From: Spirosoma fluviale
GTDB taxonomy: Bacteria; Bacteroidota; Bacteroidia; Cytophagales; Spirosomataceae
DNA: 64,000 bases
Direction: 5' to 3'
Assembly (NCBI RefSeq): GCF_900230225.1
Contig: NZ_OCNH01000005.1
Span: forward strand, 124,001-188,000
Shown one piece after another: positions 8,533 to 16,612 of the stretch. A program made the position numbers and the translations under genes. Below the pieces are notes generated by a model. The model did not search any database, was not told where the DNA came from, and saw only the letters and a program-made list of their open reading frames with translations. Position 1 is the stretch's first letter, and every line of letters starts with the position of its first letter.

Positions 8533-8586
8533 TTTGGAAACTTTTATACTTGTATTAGTTTTGTACAAATTATTAGTTTTGTGCAA
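8533..8586 (+). promoter_or_regulatory. Tandem promoters of the AraC gene within a 16-bp direct repeat
   Basis: TTTG at 8533-8536 and TAGTTTTG at 8556-8563 are 19 bases apart, a full Bacteroidota promoter. The 16-bp segment TATTAGTTTTGTACAA (8553-8568) is repeated with one change at 8571-8586, so a second -7 box TAGTTTTG occurs at 8574-8581, with TTG at 8550-8552 spaced 21 bases. The repeat contains the palindrome TTTGTACAAA (8560-8569). Confidence 0.6.
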
Positions 8587-8627
8587 CTTTACGCACGAAT
8601 ACAATCTAGGAGACGAACCTTTCAGCT

Positions 8628-9554
8628 ATGGAAGACTACAATAAAATTATCGAATCACTGGGCGTGAAGTTTATTAAGGCCCGCAACATTCGGATTCTAC
8701 AGCCTATCACCATCAAAAATTTTTACGATGTTGAGAATACGCTACTCATTCTTTTCAATGGAGATGTTTCAATTGGAGACGAAAAGATAAAAGTGGATGT
8801 AGGGGATATGCTGTTCATTCCGGGTGGCAAACACGTTACCGTAACGTACGGCGACCCCACAAACCCCAAAATCGTTTCGAATGAGGAGTTCATGACGCAT
8901 CGGGAATCGTATTGGGAAGGAAACCACGACCCCAAGCTAATCGGGCATCTGCCTAATTCCTTTGGCTATGTGTCCTTCGAAGCGAAGGTGTTCGACTCGG
9001 TTAACTTCTTCAACTCACTCGACGTACCCCCCTTCATTATCAAGCGGGAAGAACATCTGGCCACAACCATCGATCAGATTCTGGCCGAAGAGATGACCGA
9101 TTTGGCGGGTAAGGGGCGGATTATTAAGATCAAAACCGAAGAAATCGTTATTGAGGTTGTTCGCTACATTCTGAAAAACCACCTCTTTGTTGAGCAACTG
9201 GTTACCAACAGCACCTACTTCAAAGACCCACGACTGATCGACATCTTCGCGTACATCAAGGAAAATCTGGGTGGCGACCTGTCGAACAAAGTGCTAGCAA
9301 ACGTAGCCAACGTATCGGAAGATTACGTTGGGCAGTATTTTAAAATGCTAACAGGTATCAATCCGCAGGATTATATTGAGTACCAGCGCATGGAAGCGGC
9401 CGTTGGCTTGCTACGGACGAGCAAAAAGAGCATCCGGGCCATCGGTGCCGAAGTGGGCTATAAAGACACCGCCTACTTCTGCCGACGCTTCAAAATGATG
9501 TTCGGTATTCCGGCCGGTAAAATGCGCCGTCGAGAATCGTTGATGAATGTGTAG
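8628..9554 (+). CDS. AraC family transcriptional regulator with cupin-like sensor domain
   Basis: 308 residues. The N-terminal part (about 20-80) has a cupin-like beta pattern (NGDVSIGDEKIKVDVGDMLF then PGGKHV). The C-terminal region (about 205-300) holds two helix-turn-helix units: LSNKVLANVANVSEDYVGQYFKMLTG and IRAIGAEVGYKDTAYFCRRFKM, the latter typical of AraC family. The target genes are unknown; the promoter repeats upstream suggest autoregulation. Highly conserved AraC proteins of this type are common as lone genes in Cytophagales. Confidence 0.9.
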   Translation: MEDYNKIIESLGVKFIKARNIRILQPITIKNFYDVENTLLILFNGDVSIGDEKIKVDVGDMLFIPGGKHVTVTYGDPTNPKIVSNEEFMTHRESYWEGNHDPKLIGHLPNSFGYVSFEAKVFDSVNFFNSLDVPPFIIKREEHLATTIDQILAEEMTDLAGKGRIIKIKTEEIVIEVVRYILKNHLFVEQLVTNSTYFKDPRLIDIFAYIKENLGGDLSNKVLANVANVSEDYVGQYFKMLTGINPQDYIEYQRMEAAVGLLRTSKKSIRAIGAEVGYKDTAYFCRRFKMMFGIPAGKMRRRESLMNV

Positions 9555-9573
9555 TTAAGTTTTAACGTGATTA

Positions 9574-9635
9574 AGTAATAAATGGTAAGTGGCTGGCGCA
9601 AAAGATATAGCGCCAGCCACTTACTATTTCTTACT
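9574..9635. terminator. Bidirectional terminator between convergent genes
   Basis: 26-base arms (9574-9599 and 9610-9635) pair with two mismatches, GC-rich next to a 10-base loop and AT-rich outside. The right arm overlaps the last codons of the minus-strand TonB-C gene. Confidence 0.75.
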
Positions 9636-10065
9636 GCATCGTTATCTCAATCGGCAGTGTATAAAACACCGGTACAGCTTTACCCCCTACCTGACCGGGC
9701 TGCCAGCGCGGCATCTTCTCAATAGCAGCAATAATGTTTGTTATGTAAGCCTGTACCCCTCTCAACGTTTTTTTGTCGAGGGGTTTCATCGTAATGCGCA
9801 CATCCTGAACGTAACCGATGTCATTGATAATAAATTTGGCTGCTATCGGTCCGGTGTCGTAATGTTTCCGCACCATAGATCCCGGCACTTTTATTGTTTC
9901 GGCCAGGTAACGGCTTAACGCTGTATACCCGCCGGGAAATTCTGGTTGTACTTCGGCAACGGTATACACTTTTTGAGTCGCTGATTGGGCAGCACTCTGG
10001 TGACTTAGTAGGGAACACAAGGTGACAATTACCCCAACCAGTAGGGTTCGTATAAAGTATTTCAT
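9631..10065 (-). CDS. Secreted TonB C-terminal domain protein
   Basis: 144 residues from ATG at 10065, which starts a clear signal peptide (MKYFIRTLLVGVIVTL, cleavage near SAAQ). The mature part resembles a single TonB C-terminal domain: EVQPEFPGGYTALSRYLAE, then FIINDIGYVQDVRI and MPRWQPGQVGGKAVPVFYTLPIEI. Unlike real TonB it has no Pro-rich linker or membrane helix, so it may be a periplasmic partner or a stand-alone domain. A start at 10083 would overlap the upstream gene but lacks a good signal sequence. Confidence 0.8.
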   Translation of the reverse strand: MKYFIRTLLVGVIVTLCSLLSHQSAAQSATQKVYTVAEVQPEFPGGYTALSRYLAETIKVPGSMVRKHYDTGPIAAKFIINDIGYVQDVRITMKPLDKKTLRGVQAYITNIIAAIEKMPRWQPGQVGGKAVPVFYTLPIEITMQ

Positions 10066-10069
10066 GGAT

Positions 10070-10879
10070 TTAGGCTTGAACAACGGATTGGTTAAACTCG
10101 CGCACTACAGTGGCTAATTGAGGTAATAAGTCCGGATCCTGCTCCACCCCATTACCTACAACAATCAGATCGGCACCGGCTTTCAGTGCTTCGTAGGCTT
10201 TTTCGCCGGACGTTATCCCCCCACCCACAATAATTGGGACATTAACGGCTTTGCGAACCGCAGCAATCATAGCGGTTGAGACCGGTTTGCGTGCTCCACT
10301 TCCGGCGTCGAGATACATTAACTGTAGTCCAAGCATTTCGCCTGCCAGAGCGGTACAGGCGGCTACGTCGGGTTTATCGTACGGCAACGGCATTGTACCG
10401 CTAATGTAGGATACGGTCGTTTGAGTGCCACTGTCGACTACCATGTAGCCCGTGGGTAAAATTTCCAGTCCACTTTTCTTCAGCAAAGGAGCGGCTATAA
10501 CATGCTGTCCAATCAAAAAGTCCGGATTTCGCCCGGAAATAAGCGACAGAAGAAGGATGGCATCTGCCGATGGTTCGATATGCAACGGGTTGCCGGGAAA
10601 GAGAATAACGGGCGTGTTGGCGTGTCGGCGAATTGTTGCAATTACCTCTTTATGCGAATAATCAGTAACCAGGCTACCACCTACCAGGAAAAAATCGACA
10701 GGATAATCAGCCGTGCGATTCAATAGGGTAGAAAACGCGTCTTGCTCGACCTTATCAGGGTCGAGCAAGACGGCAAATGCTTTGCGGCCAGACAGCTTAT
10801 AATCCCGGAGTATAGTCAACAGGCTCTGTTGAGGCCTGTTTGTGGTATTGGGTTGGTTGGGCAGTTGGATTGATGGCAT
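10070..10879 (-). CDS. Geranylgeranylglyceryl phosphate synthase-like protein (PcrB/GGGPS group)
   Basis: 269 residues, TIM barrel. Diagnostic segments are KAFAVLLDPDKV (near residue 33), FFLVGGSLVTD, ILFPGNPLHI, LYLDAGSGA and PIIVGGGITSGEKA with the phosphate-binding loop, and ADLIVVGNG. The family joins sn-glycerol-1-phosphate to a polyprenyl diphosphate, the first ether-lipid step in archaea. Many Bacteroidota carry a homologue, and its lipid product there is poorly known. The first 28 residues overlap the end of the upstream gene by 83 bases; no later ATG keeps the first strand. Confidence 0.85.
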   Translation of the reverse strand: MPSIQLPNQPNTTNRPQQSLLTILRDYKLSGRKAFAVLLDPDKVEQDAFSTLLNRTADYPVDFFLVGGSLVTDYSHKEVIATIRRHANTPVILFPGNPLHIEPSADAILLLSLISGRNPDFLIGQHVIAAPLLKKSGLEILPTGYMVVDSGTQTTVSYISGTMPLPYDKPDVAACTALAGEMLGLQLMYLDAGSGARKPVSTAMIAAVRKAVNVPIIVGGGITSGEKAYEALKAGADLIVVGNGVEQDPDLLPQLATVVREFNQSVVQA

Positions 10880-11333
10880 TATTTGTACGTATGCGGGCTA
10901 AAAATCCAGTCAACTGCTCGCGGGCTATGTTGGTCAGAACAGATGTTAGAAGACCACCAATCAACCCACTGGCTGCGGCTGACTTTTGAACTTTGTTGGC
11001 CTGCTGCTTTATGGCTTTATGCGCTGGCGCTTTAGGATGAGGGTAGTCGCTATCCTCGTCGTCGCTTTCATCATAGTCATAATCCTCGTCGTCTGGTTCA
11101 CCATATTTTTCGGCGTACCGATACTCGTCGGATTTGGGCAGAATGGCATTTACAACCAAATATACAGCTAAAGCGGCACCTGCTACAAACGCAGCCGTTT
11201 TGCCTACTTCCGTTGCATCTCCTTTAATAGCACCGACGCTATCGGTAATTGATGTTTTAAACTGCTCAGTGGCAGCCATTAGCTGGGCTCGGCGCGCAGT
11301 TGTATCGGCAAAAGGTACTTTAGGGTCTTCCAT
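10797..11333 (-). CDS. Hypothetical membrane protein with acidic middle
   Basis: 178 residues. A polar N-terminal helix (1-45) is followed by one membrane segment near 47-66 (TAAFVAGAALAVYLVVNAIL), a very acidic stretch at about 75-95 dominated by Asp, Glu and Tyr, a basic Lys/Gln region and a C-terminal amphipathic or hydrophobic helix (GLIGGLLTSVLTNIAREQL). No family was recognised. It precedes the GGGPS-like gene with an 83-base overlap and follows the holin-X-like gene, and these small membrane proteins may be stress or envelope related (inference). Confidence 0.65.
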   Translation of the reverse strand: MEDPKVPFADTTARRAQLMAATEQFKTSITDSVGAIKGDATEVGKTAAFVAGAALAVYLVVNAILPKSDEYRYAEKYGEPDDEDYDYDESDDEDSDYPHPKAPAHKAIKQQANKVQKSAAASGLIGGLLTSVLTNIAREQLTGFLARIRTNNAINPTAQPTQYHKQASTEPVDYTPGL

Positions 11334-11411
11334 TGCAAATAAGTAAGGATTCGAGTAAAAGGAATCAATAAGTACTAGATTCTTGGTTAGTTATCACTAC
11401 GCTAACGTAAC

Positions 11412-11831
11412 TCACGGGTTTGCACTGTTGCTCATTGACGATCGCGTTTGGGCCATCAACTGCTCAACGGCATCTGATTTTTCTTCAAGCTTTTTTTCCT
11501 GACTCTTCTTAAGTGCGCTATAAGCAGCTTCCCGGATTTTCGATTTAAAGAAATCTTTTGCCGCAATCCAAATTACACTTAAAAGCAGAAAAAAGGCAGC
11601 TACGATTAGAAAACCCAGATACTTACTATTTGTTACTTCGTTTAGATAAGCTGCCAGCAGACTGAATAAAAAGATGACCGTCATTGTGCCGAGCAACGCC
11701 AACACAATGCTATGAACAGCAACAACAACACCCTCTTCAATTTTTCCCCGACTCTCCAGGGTGAATAGCTCAATACGGGCTTCCAGATAGCGGAATATAT
11801 TTTCCCGAATTTCTTCCAGGCGTTCAAGCAT
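11412..11831 (-). CDS. Holin-X/DUF1469-like membrane protein
   Basis: 139 residues. An amphipathic N-terminal helix (LERLEEIRENIFRYLEARIEL) is followed by two membrane helices near 37-65 and 71-92, then a charged Lys/Glu-rich coiled tail. This arrangement matches the DUF1469 family, named Actinobacterial holin-X in databases. The name does not imply phage origin here, since no phage genes are near. It is probably an integral inner-membrane protein of unknown role. Confidence 0.75.
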   Translation of the reverse strand: MLERLEEIRENIFRYLEARIELFTLESRGKIEEGVVVAVHSIVLALLGTMTVIFLFSLLAAYLNEVTNSKYLGFLIVAAFFLLLSVIWIAAKDFFKSKIREAAYSALKKSQEKKLEEKSDAVEQLMAQTRSSMSNSANP

Positions 11832-11897
11832 GATTTCGATTAATTAAATTTTCTTCTGACCTATTTACTCGAAAGTGATTAATTTGTTTAAAATTAT

Positions 11898-11948
11898 AAG
11901 GAAAAAAAAGCTCCGGTACCTGGTAGGTACCGGAGCTTTTTTTTCCTT
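11898..11948 (-). terminator. Terminator of the DksA-like gene
   Basis: A perfect 23-bp inverted repeat (11898-11920 and 11926-11948) with a 5-base loop. The stem ends in A8/T8 tracts on both sides, so it could stop transcription in either direction; the gene reading into it is the minus-strand gene at 12005. Confidence 0.9.
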
Positions 11949-12004
11949 ACGAAAAAATAATGCTCTCTTCTTTATTGGTTGTACATAAAAGAGAAAAGAT
12001 GCCT

Positions 12005-12391
12005 TTATTTCGACTGGCGCAACTTAGCCTCAATTGTCTGTTGGGTGTGTGGTACAGCCCGAAGCCGCTCTTTAGGAATAAGCTTACCTGTATCCTTACA
12101 AATACCGTAAGTTCCGTTCTTGATCCGCACCATAGCCGCATCCAATTGCTGAATAAACTTCTGGAGCCGGGCCGCAAGCTGACTTAGGTTTTCACGCTCA
12201 CTGGTATCAGCGCCGTCTTCAAGCAGTTTTGAATTGCCAGATGTATTGTCTGTACCGCTGTCGTTGCGTTTGCTAAGCGTCTCTTTTATGTAGTTCAGCT
12301 CACTACGAGTAGCATCGAGTTTCTGACCGATCAGCTCCTCAAACTCTTTTAAATCTTCTTCTGAATAACGCTTTTTCTCGTCCTGAACCAT
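12005..12391 (-). CDS. TraR/DksA family regulator with degenerate zinc finger
   Basis: 128 residues from ATG at 12391. The frame is open to a GTG at 12433, but a strong promoter with its -7 box at 12433-12440 makes that start impossible for this transcript. The coiled-coil body (about 1-85) carries acidic residues, and the finger region reads YGICKDTGKLIPKERLRAVPH. Of the four cysteines of the classical DksA finger only one remains; this loss is usual in Bacteroidota DksA-like proteins. Such proteins bind the RNA polymerase secondary channel, with ppGpp in DksA itself. Confidence 0.85.
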   Translation of the reverse strand: MVQDEKKRYSEEDLKEFEELIGQKLDATRSELNYIKETLSKRNDSGTDNTSGNSKLLEDGADTSERENLSQLAARLQKFIQQLDAAMVRIKNGTYGICKDTGKLIPKERLRAVPHTQQTIEAKLRQSK

Positions 12392-12432
12392 ATCAAGTAC
12401 TACGTTAAATGGTGCGTACCTTATTTTGGCCA

Positions 12433-12463
12433 CAAAATTAATGTTTATTAACCATTATTTCAA
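12433..12463 (-). promoter_or_regulatory. Promoter of the DksA-like gene
   Basis: On the minus strand TTG (complement of 12461-12463) is 20 bases from TAATTTTG (complement of 12433-12440). Start of transcription would be near 12426, giving a leader of about 35 bases before ATG at 12391. Confidence 0.65.
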
Positions 12464-12726
12464 TCTACTAGTTAGCTATTGCTTATTTTTTTAGAAAAAT
12501 CATCGAATGGACAATTCCTATTTTAACAGATTAAAATTTGGAACTTGTGAATAATAGTGATAAATACGTTTTAAAAGACCTAAAAATCAAGAATGTTCCT
12601 ATGGTTTATTGTTATTATATTAATCTTAGGAAAAATAGACTTTTCGCAATGTGACCGTTGATTTATTAAGTTTGCGGGACACTTCACCAACAAATTTGTT
12701 TCATACAAAGAAGTTAAAGTAAAGAC
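12464..12726 (+). promoter_or_regulatory. Intergenic region with glutamate dehydrogenase promoter
   Basis: The gap between the divergent DksA-like and dehydrogenase genes is about 335 bases and AT-rich. A candidate promoter is TTTC at 12642-12645 with TAAGTTTG at 12667-12674, spacing 21, placing transcription about 50 bases before ATG at 12727. Nothing else was recognised in the gap: no hairpin with a T-run and no further coding frame. Confidence 0.45.
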
Positions 12727-14001
12727 ATGGGATATATTGAACCAGCTCCAATAAAAGACAAGGAAAATCCGCTTGAGTCAATGATGTCGCGTTTCGATGC
12801 CGCTGCCAAATTGGTGGGCATATCGGACGAAATGTATGATATATTGAAAGTGCCGGCCCGGCAGGTGATTGTAGGGCTACCCGTTACCATGGATAATGGG
12901 TCTATTAAGGTTTTTGAAGGTTATCGGGTCATTCACTCCAATATTTTGGGACCAGCCAAGGGAGGTATTCGGCTCGATCCGGGTGTTCACCTCGATGAAG
13001 TCCGCGCTCTGGCTGCCTGGATGACCTGGAAGTGCGCCGTCGTTGATATTCCCTACGGCGGAGCCAAGGGCGGAATCGCCTGTAACCCCCGCGAAATGTC
13101 GGCCGGTGAAATCGAACGGCTTATTCGGCAATACACCGTTGCGATGCTCGATGTGATTGGGCCCGACCGCGATATTCCGGCTCCCGATATGGGCACCGGT
13201 CCCCGCGAAATGGCCTGGATTGTCGATGAATACTCGAAAGCAAAAGGTATGACCGTCAACAACGTTGTAACGGGGAAACCACTCGTTTTGGGCGGGTCGC
13301 TGGGCCGTACCGAAGCAACGGGTCGGGGCGTTACCGTGGCGGCTCTGGCGGCTATGGACAAAATGCGCATGAATCCTTACCGGGCTACGGCCGCTATTCA
13401 GGGATTTGGAAACGTGGGCTCCTTTGCGGCTGAACTACTGCACGAACGGGGTGTTACGGTAGTGGCCGTAAGCGATATTTCGGGTGGCTATTACAACAAG
13501 AGCGGTATTGACATCACGGCGGCTGTAGAGTATCGCAATAAAAATAAAGGAACGCTGGAAGGATTTGGCGGGGCCGAGAAGATTTCGAACGAAGAGTTGC
13601 TGTCGCTGGCGGTAGATGTACTGGTTCCGGCGGCTAAAGAAGACGTCATTACGGAAGATAATGCAGCCTCCATTCAGGCCAAGATGATCGTGGAAGGTGC
13701 TAACGGCCCAACCTCAGCCAGCGCCGATGAAATTATCAACAGCAAAGGTATTCTGGTCGTGCCCGATATTCTGGCCAATGCTGGTGGCGTTACGGTTTCT
13801 TACTTCGAATGGGTGCAAAATCGCATTGGTTATAAATGGACCCTCGACCGGATCAATCGCCGGGCCGACCGGGTTATGAAAGACGCCTTCGATCGGGTAT
13901 TTGATACGTCGCAACGCTATCAGGTACCGCTGCGGCTGGCCGCTTACGTTGTCGCTATAGACAAAGTGTCAAGCACCTACAAGTTCCGTGGAGGATATTG
14001 A
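12727..14001 (+). CDS. Glu/Leu/Phe/Val family dehydrogenase (glutamate dehydrogenase)
   Basis: 424 residues, usual size for hexameric GDH. The N-terminal dimerisation domain contains GGIRLDPGVHLDEVRALAAWMTWK and the catalytic lysine loop PYGGAKGGI (residues about 111-119) followed by APDMGTG. The NAD(P)-binding domain has GFGNVGSFAA with VVAVSDISGG, and a C-terminal VPDILANAGGV. It interconverts glutamate and 2-oxoglutarate plus ammonium. The acidic residue after the second NAD strand (SDISG) does not settle cofactor preference. Monocistronic, with its own promoter. Confidence 0.93.
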   Translation: MGYIEPAPIKDKENPLESMMSRFDAAAKLVGISDEMYDILKVPARQVIVGLPVTMDNGSIKVFEGYRVIHSNILGPAKGGIRLDPGVHLDEVRALAAWMTWKCAVVDIPYGGAKGGIACNPREMSAGEIERLIRQYTVAMLDVIGPDRDIPAPDMGTGPREMAWIVDEYSKAKGMTVNNVVTGKPLVLGGSLGRTEATGRGVTVAALAAMDKMRMNPYRATAAIQGFGNVGSFAAELLHERGVTVVAVSDISGGYYNKSGIDITAAVEYRNKNKGTLEGFGGAEKISNEELLSLAVDVLVPAAKEDVITEDNAASIQAKMIVEGANGPTSASADEIINSKGILVVPDILANAGGVTVSYFEWVQNRIGYKWTLDRINRRADRVMKDAFDRVFDTSQRYQVPLRLAAYVVAIDKVSSTYKFRGGY

Positions 14002-14116
14002 TTTGCCATAAAAAATATGATGTATACTGTATGATGTCTATTTTTGCTCATACTTGATGCATTAGCAACACATCATACCACACGGGCGATCCCGATCATT
14101 CATTATACATTTTATT

Positions 14117-14788
14117 ATGCGCTTACACCGCGAAGGCAAAACCATAATGATTACGACAGGGCTGGTGCTACTGGCCCTGAACCTGCTTGCTTATTTTTAT
14201 TTGTTCTCCGATAATTCAACAGCCATTGTCTTATTGGCCGTAATAAGTCTGATTCTGTTTTTGCTGGTTGTACAGTTCTTTCGTATTCCAACACGCCTAC
14301 TAACAACCGGCGAAACGCAGATAATTGCTCCGGCTGATGGAAAGGTGGTTGTTATTGAGGAAACCGTTGAAAGTGAATACTTTAACGATAGACGTCGGCA
14401 AGTGTCGATTTTCATGTCGCCACTAAACGTACACGTCAATCGGAATCCGATTACAGGTGTTGTAAAGTATTTTAAGTATTTCCCTGGGAAGTATTTAGTG
14501 GCCTGGCACCCGAAATCAAGTACGGAAAACGAACGCACTACGGTGGTTGTTCAGGCCGCAAGCGGGACAGAGATTTTGTTCAGGCAAATTGCCGGTGCAG
14601 TAGCCCGACGGATCATCTGGTACGTAAAAGAAGGACAGCCCGTTAAACAGGGCGATGAGTTCGGCTTTATTAAATTTGGCTCCCGGGTAGATCTGTTTCT
14701 CCCATTAGATGCCGAAATCAAAGTAAACATTGGCGATGTAACCAAGGGTGGTGTTACAGTAATTGCTGAGTTGCCGGAAAAAGAATAA
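14117..14788 (+). CDS. psd: Phosphatidylserine decarboxylase proenzyme (short type)
   Basis: 223 residues. Two N-terminal membrane helices (about 10-30 and 34-52) are followed by the catalytic core: IIAPADGKVVVIEE, SIFMSPLNVHVNRNPITG, and the autoprocessing site FGSR near residue 187 where Gly-Ser cleavage creates the pyruvoyl group. This enzyme converts phosphatidylserine to phosphatidylethanolamine in the inner membrane. It ends at a strong inverted-repeat terminator at 14798. Confidence 0.92.
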   Translation: MRLHREGKTIMITTGLVLLALNLLAYFYLFSDNSTAIVLLAVISLILFLLVVQFFRIPTRLLTTGETQIIAPADGKVVVIEETVESEYFNDRRRQVSIFMSPLNVHVNRNPITGVVKYFKYFPGKYLVAWHPKSSTENERTTVVVQAASGTEILFRQIAGAVARRIIWYVKEGQPVKQGDEFGFIKFGSRVDLFLPLDAEIKVNIGDVTKGGVTVIAELPEKE

Positions 14789-14797
14789 ACAAAGGTT

Positions 14798-14856
14798 AAC
14801 AAGAATGCGGCCTTAGAAGTAGACAGGCCATCTACTTCTAAGGCCGCATTCTTGTT
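14798..14856. terminator. Perfect 26-bp inverted-repeat terminator after psd
   Basis: Arms 14798-14823 and 14831-14856 are exact reverse complements with a 7-base loop, stem GC-rich in the middle, followed by TTTTG. Ten bases past the psd stop. The stem is longer than most rho-independent terminators. Confidence 0.85.
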
Positions 14857-14910
14857 TTGTGCTTATTTTTAGAAATAGTTGTAATTTATGACCCTAAAAC
14901 CTTCTCTGTT

Positions 14911-16590
14911 ATGGACGTCGATTACATTATTATTGGGGCCGGCTCGGCTGGTTGCGTATTAGCCAATCGGCTCTCAGCCGATCCGACAAATTCAGTTCTG
15001 TTGCTGGAAGCGGGTGGCCCTGATACGAAAATGGAGATTCAGATTCCGGCGGCTTACACCAAATTACATGGATCGACCGTTGACTGGGGATTCTGGACCG
15101 AACCGCAACAAGCCCTCAACGGACGGCGAATGTATCAGCCTCGCGGGAAAACACTGGGCGGCTGCTCATCGACTAATGCAATGGCTTACGTACGCGGCAA
15201 CCGACTCGACTACGACGACTGGGCTTCGTTTGGTAATCCGGGGTGGGGGTACAACGACGTGTTGCCTTACTTTATCCGGTCAGAGCATAATGAGCAATTC
15301 GCTCAGCTCGACTCGCGCTACCACGGTAAGGACGGGCCGTTGAATGTTACGTTTGCTACCCGGTTTCAAACACCGCTTGCCGGCGCTTTTGTCAATGCCT
15401 GTATGCAATCGGGCATTCGGAAAAATGATGATTATAACGGAGCCGACCAGGGAGGCACGGGTTTGTTTCAATTCACGATCAAGGACGGTCGACGACATAG
15501 TGCCGCAACGGCCTTTTTAAAGCCCGCCCTGACCCGTCCCAATCTTAAAGTCATTACCCACGCGCATACAAAGCAGATTCTGATTGAGCAGGATCGGGCA
15601 ACCGGGGTCGAGTTTATAATTGGTAAGAACCAGACCCAGCACGCCAGAGCACGAAAGGAAGTTATTTTATCGGCAGGCTCATTTCAGTCACCTCAATTGT
15701 TGATGCTATCCGGTATTGGACCTGCCGATGTGCTGCAGTCGGCGGGGGTGTCCGTCAAGAAAGAGCTGCCCGGTGTGGGGCAAAACTTGCAGGATCATCT
15801 TTTCTCGGGGGTTAGCAGTTTGTGCTCGCAACGGGGTATTTCGGCTAATTTTCACCTCAAGCCTTTGAACCAGCTGAAAGGACTGGCTCAGTTCCTGATC
15901 AGTAAAAAAGGGCCAATGACCATAAGCCCGCTCGAAGCTGTTGCCTTCTACCAAACCGATCTGCTGAGCATCGCCGATGCCGATGCGGGCCGCATCGACA
16001 TGCAGCTTCACTTTGCCCCGGTTCATTTTGATACTGGCGATAAGACGGACTTCTATGATCTGTCAACTTACCCCGTAACGGATGGCTATACCGTTCTGCC
16101 AACCTTACTCAAGCCCAGAAGCCGGGGCTATGTTGGACTGCGTTCCAATAACCCACTCGATGCTCCCCTTATTCAGCCGAATTACCTGACCGACGAACAA
16201 GATAGGCAGGTGTTGCTGAGCGGTCTTCGAAAAACGATTGACGTGATGCAAGCCGACGCCTTCGGTCCCTACAGCCGGGGTATTAATGTACCAGCGGTCC
16301 ATGCATCGGACGATGATCTGTGGCAACATATACTTAGTATATTGGAAACGGTTTACCATCCGGTTGGCACTTGTAAAATGGGACCCTCGTCCGATGAACT
16401 GGCCGTTGTGGATGCAGATTTGCGGGTGAGGGGTATTGACGGGCTACGGGTAGTCGATGCTTCCATCATACCGACGATCGTGTCGGGCAATACCAACGCA
16501 CCGGTTATTATGATTGCCGAAAAAGCTGCCGATCTGATTTTGGGGAAGACTTTCCAGCATAATGAACACCAGTATGAAAGCACTCGGTAA
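14911..16590 (+). CDS. GMC family FAD-dependent oxidoreductase (choline dehydrogenase-like)
   Basis: 559 residues from ATG at 14911; the frame extends to a TTG at 14857 but that lies at the terminator and lacks homology. The FAD-binding Rossmann motif GAGSAGCVLANRLS is near residue 8, then PRGKTLGGCSSTNAMAYVRGN (GMC signature 1), LSAGSFQSPQLLMLSGIGP (signature 2), and the catalytic His in YHPVGTCKMG with the Asn of GNTNAPVIMIAEKAAD. Family enzymes oxidise primary alcohols such as choline or sugars. No aldehyde dehydrogenase is adjacent, so the substrate is unknown. Convergent with the GH3 gene, 22 bases apart. Confidence 0.9.
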   Translation: MDVDYIIIGAGSAGCVLANRLSADPTNSVLLLEAGGPDTKMEIQIPAAYTKLHGSTVDWGFWTEPQQALNGRRMYQPRGKTLGGCSSTNAMAYVRGNRLDYDDWASFGNPGWGYNDVLPYFIRSEHNEQFAQLDSRYHGKDGPLNVTFATRFQTPLAGAFVNACMQSGIRKNDDYNGADQGGTGLFQFTIKDGRRHSAATAFLKPALTRPNLKVITHAHTKQILIEQDRATGVEFIIGKNQTQHARARKEVILSAGSFQSPQLLMLSGIGPADVLQSAGVSVKKELPGVGQNLQDHLFSGVSSLCSQRGISANFHLKPLNQLKGLAQFLISKKGPMTISPLEAVAFYQTDLLSIADADAGRIDMQLHFAPVHFDTGDKTDFYDLSTYPVTDGYTVLPTLLKPRSRGYVGLRSNNPLDAPLIQPNYLTDEQDRQVLLSGLRKTIDVMQADAFGPYSRGINVPAVHASDDDLWQHILSILETVYHPVGTCKMGPSSDELAVVDADLRVRGIDGLRVVDASIIPTIVSGNTNAPVIMIAEKAADLILGKTFQHNEHQYESTR

Positions 16591-16612
16591 AAGAGCTAAA
16601 GGCATTTGACGC

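Noticed and set aside
11412-11831. Holin-X-like gene as evidence for a prophage
   Set aside because: The family name is misleading; no capsid, terminase, integrase or lysis genes are near.
14029-14078. GTATGATGT/ACATCATAC inverted repeat after the dehydrogenase gene as terminator
   Set aside because: Nine AT-rich base pairs across a 32-base loop with no T-run; too weak to call.
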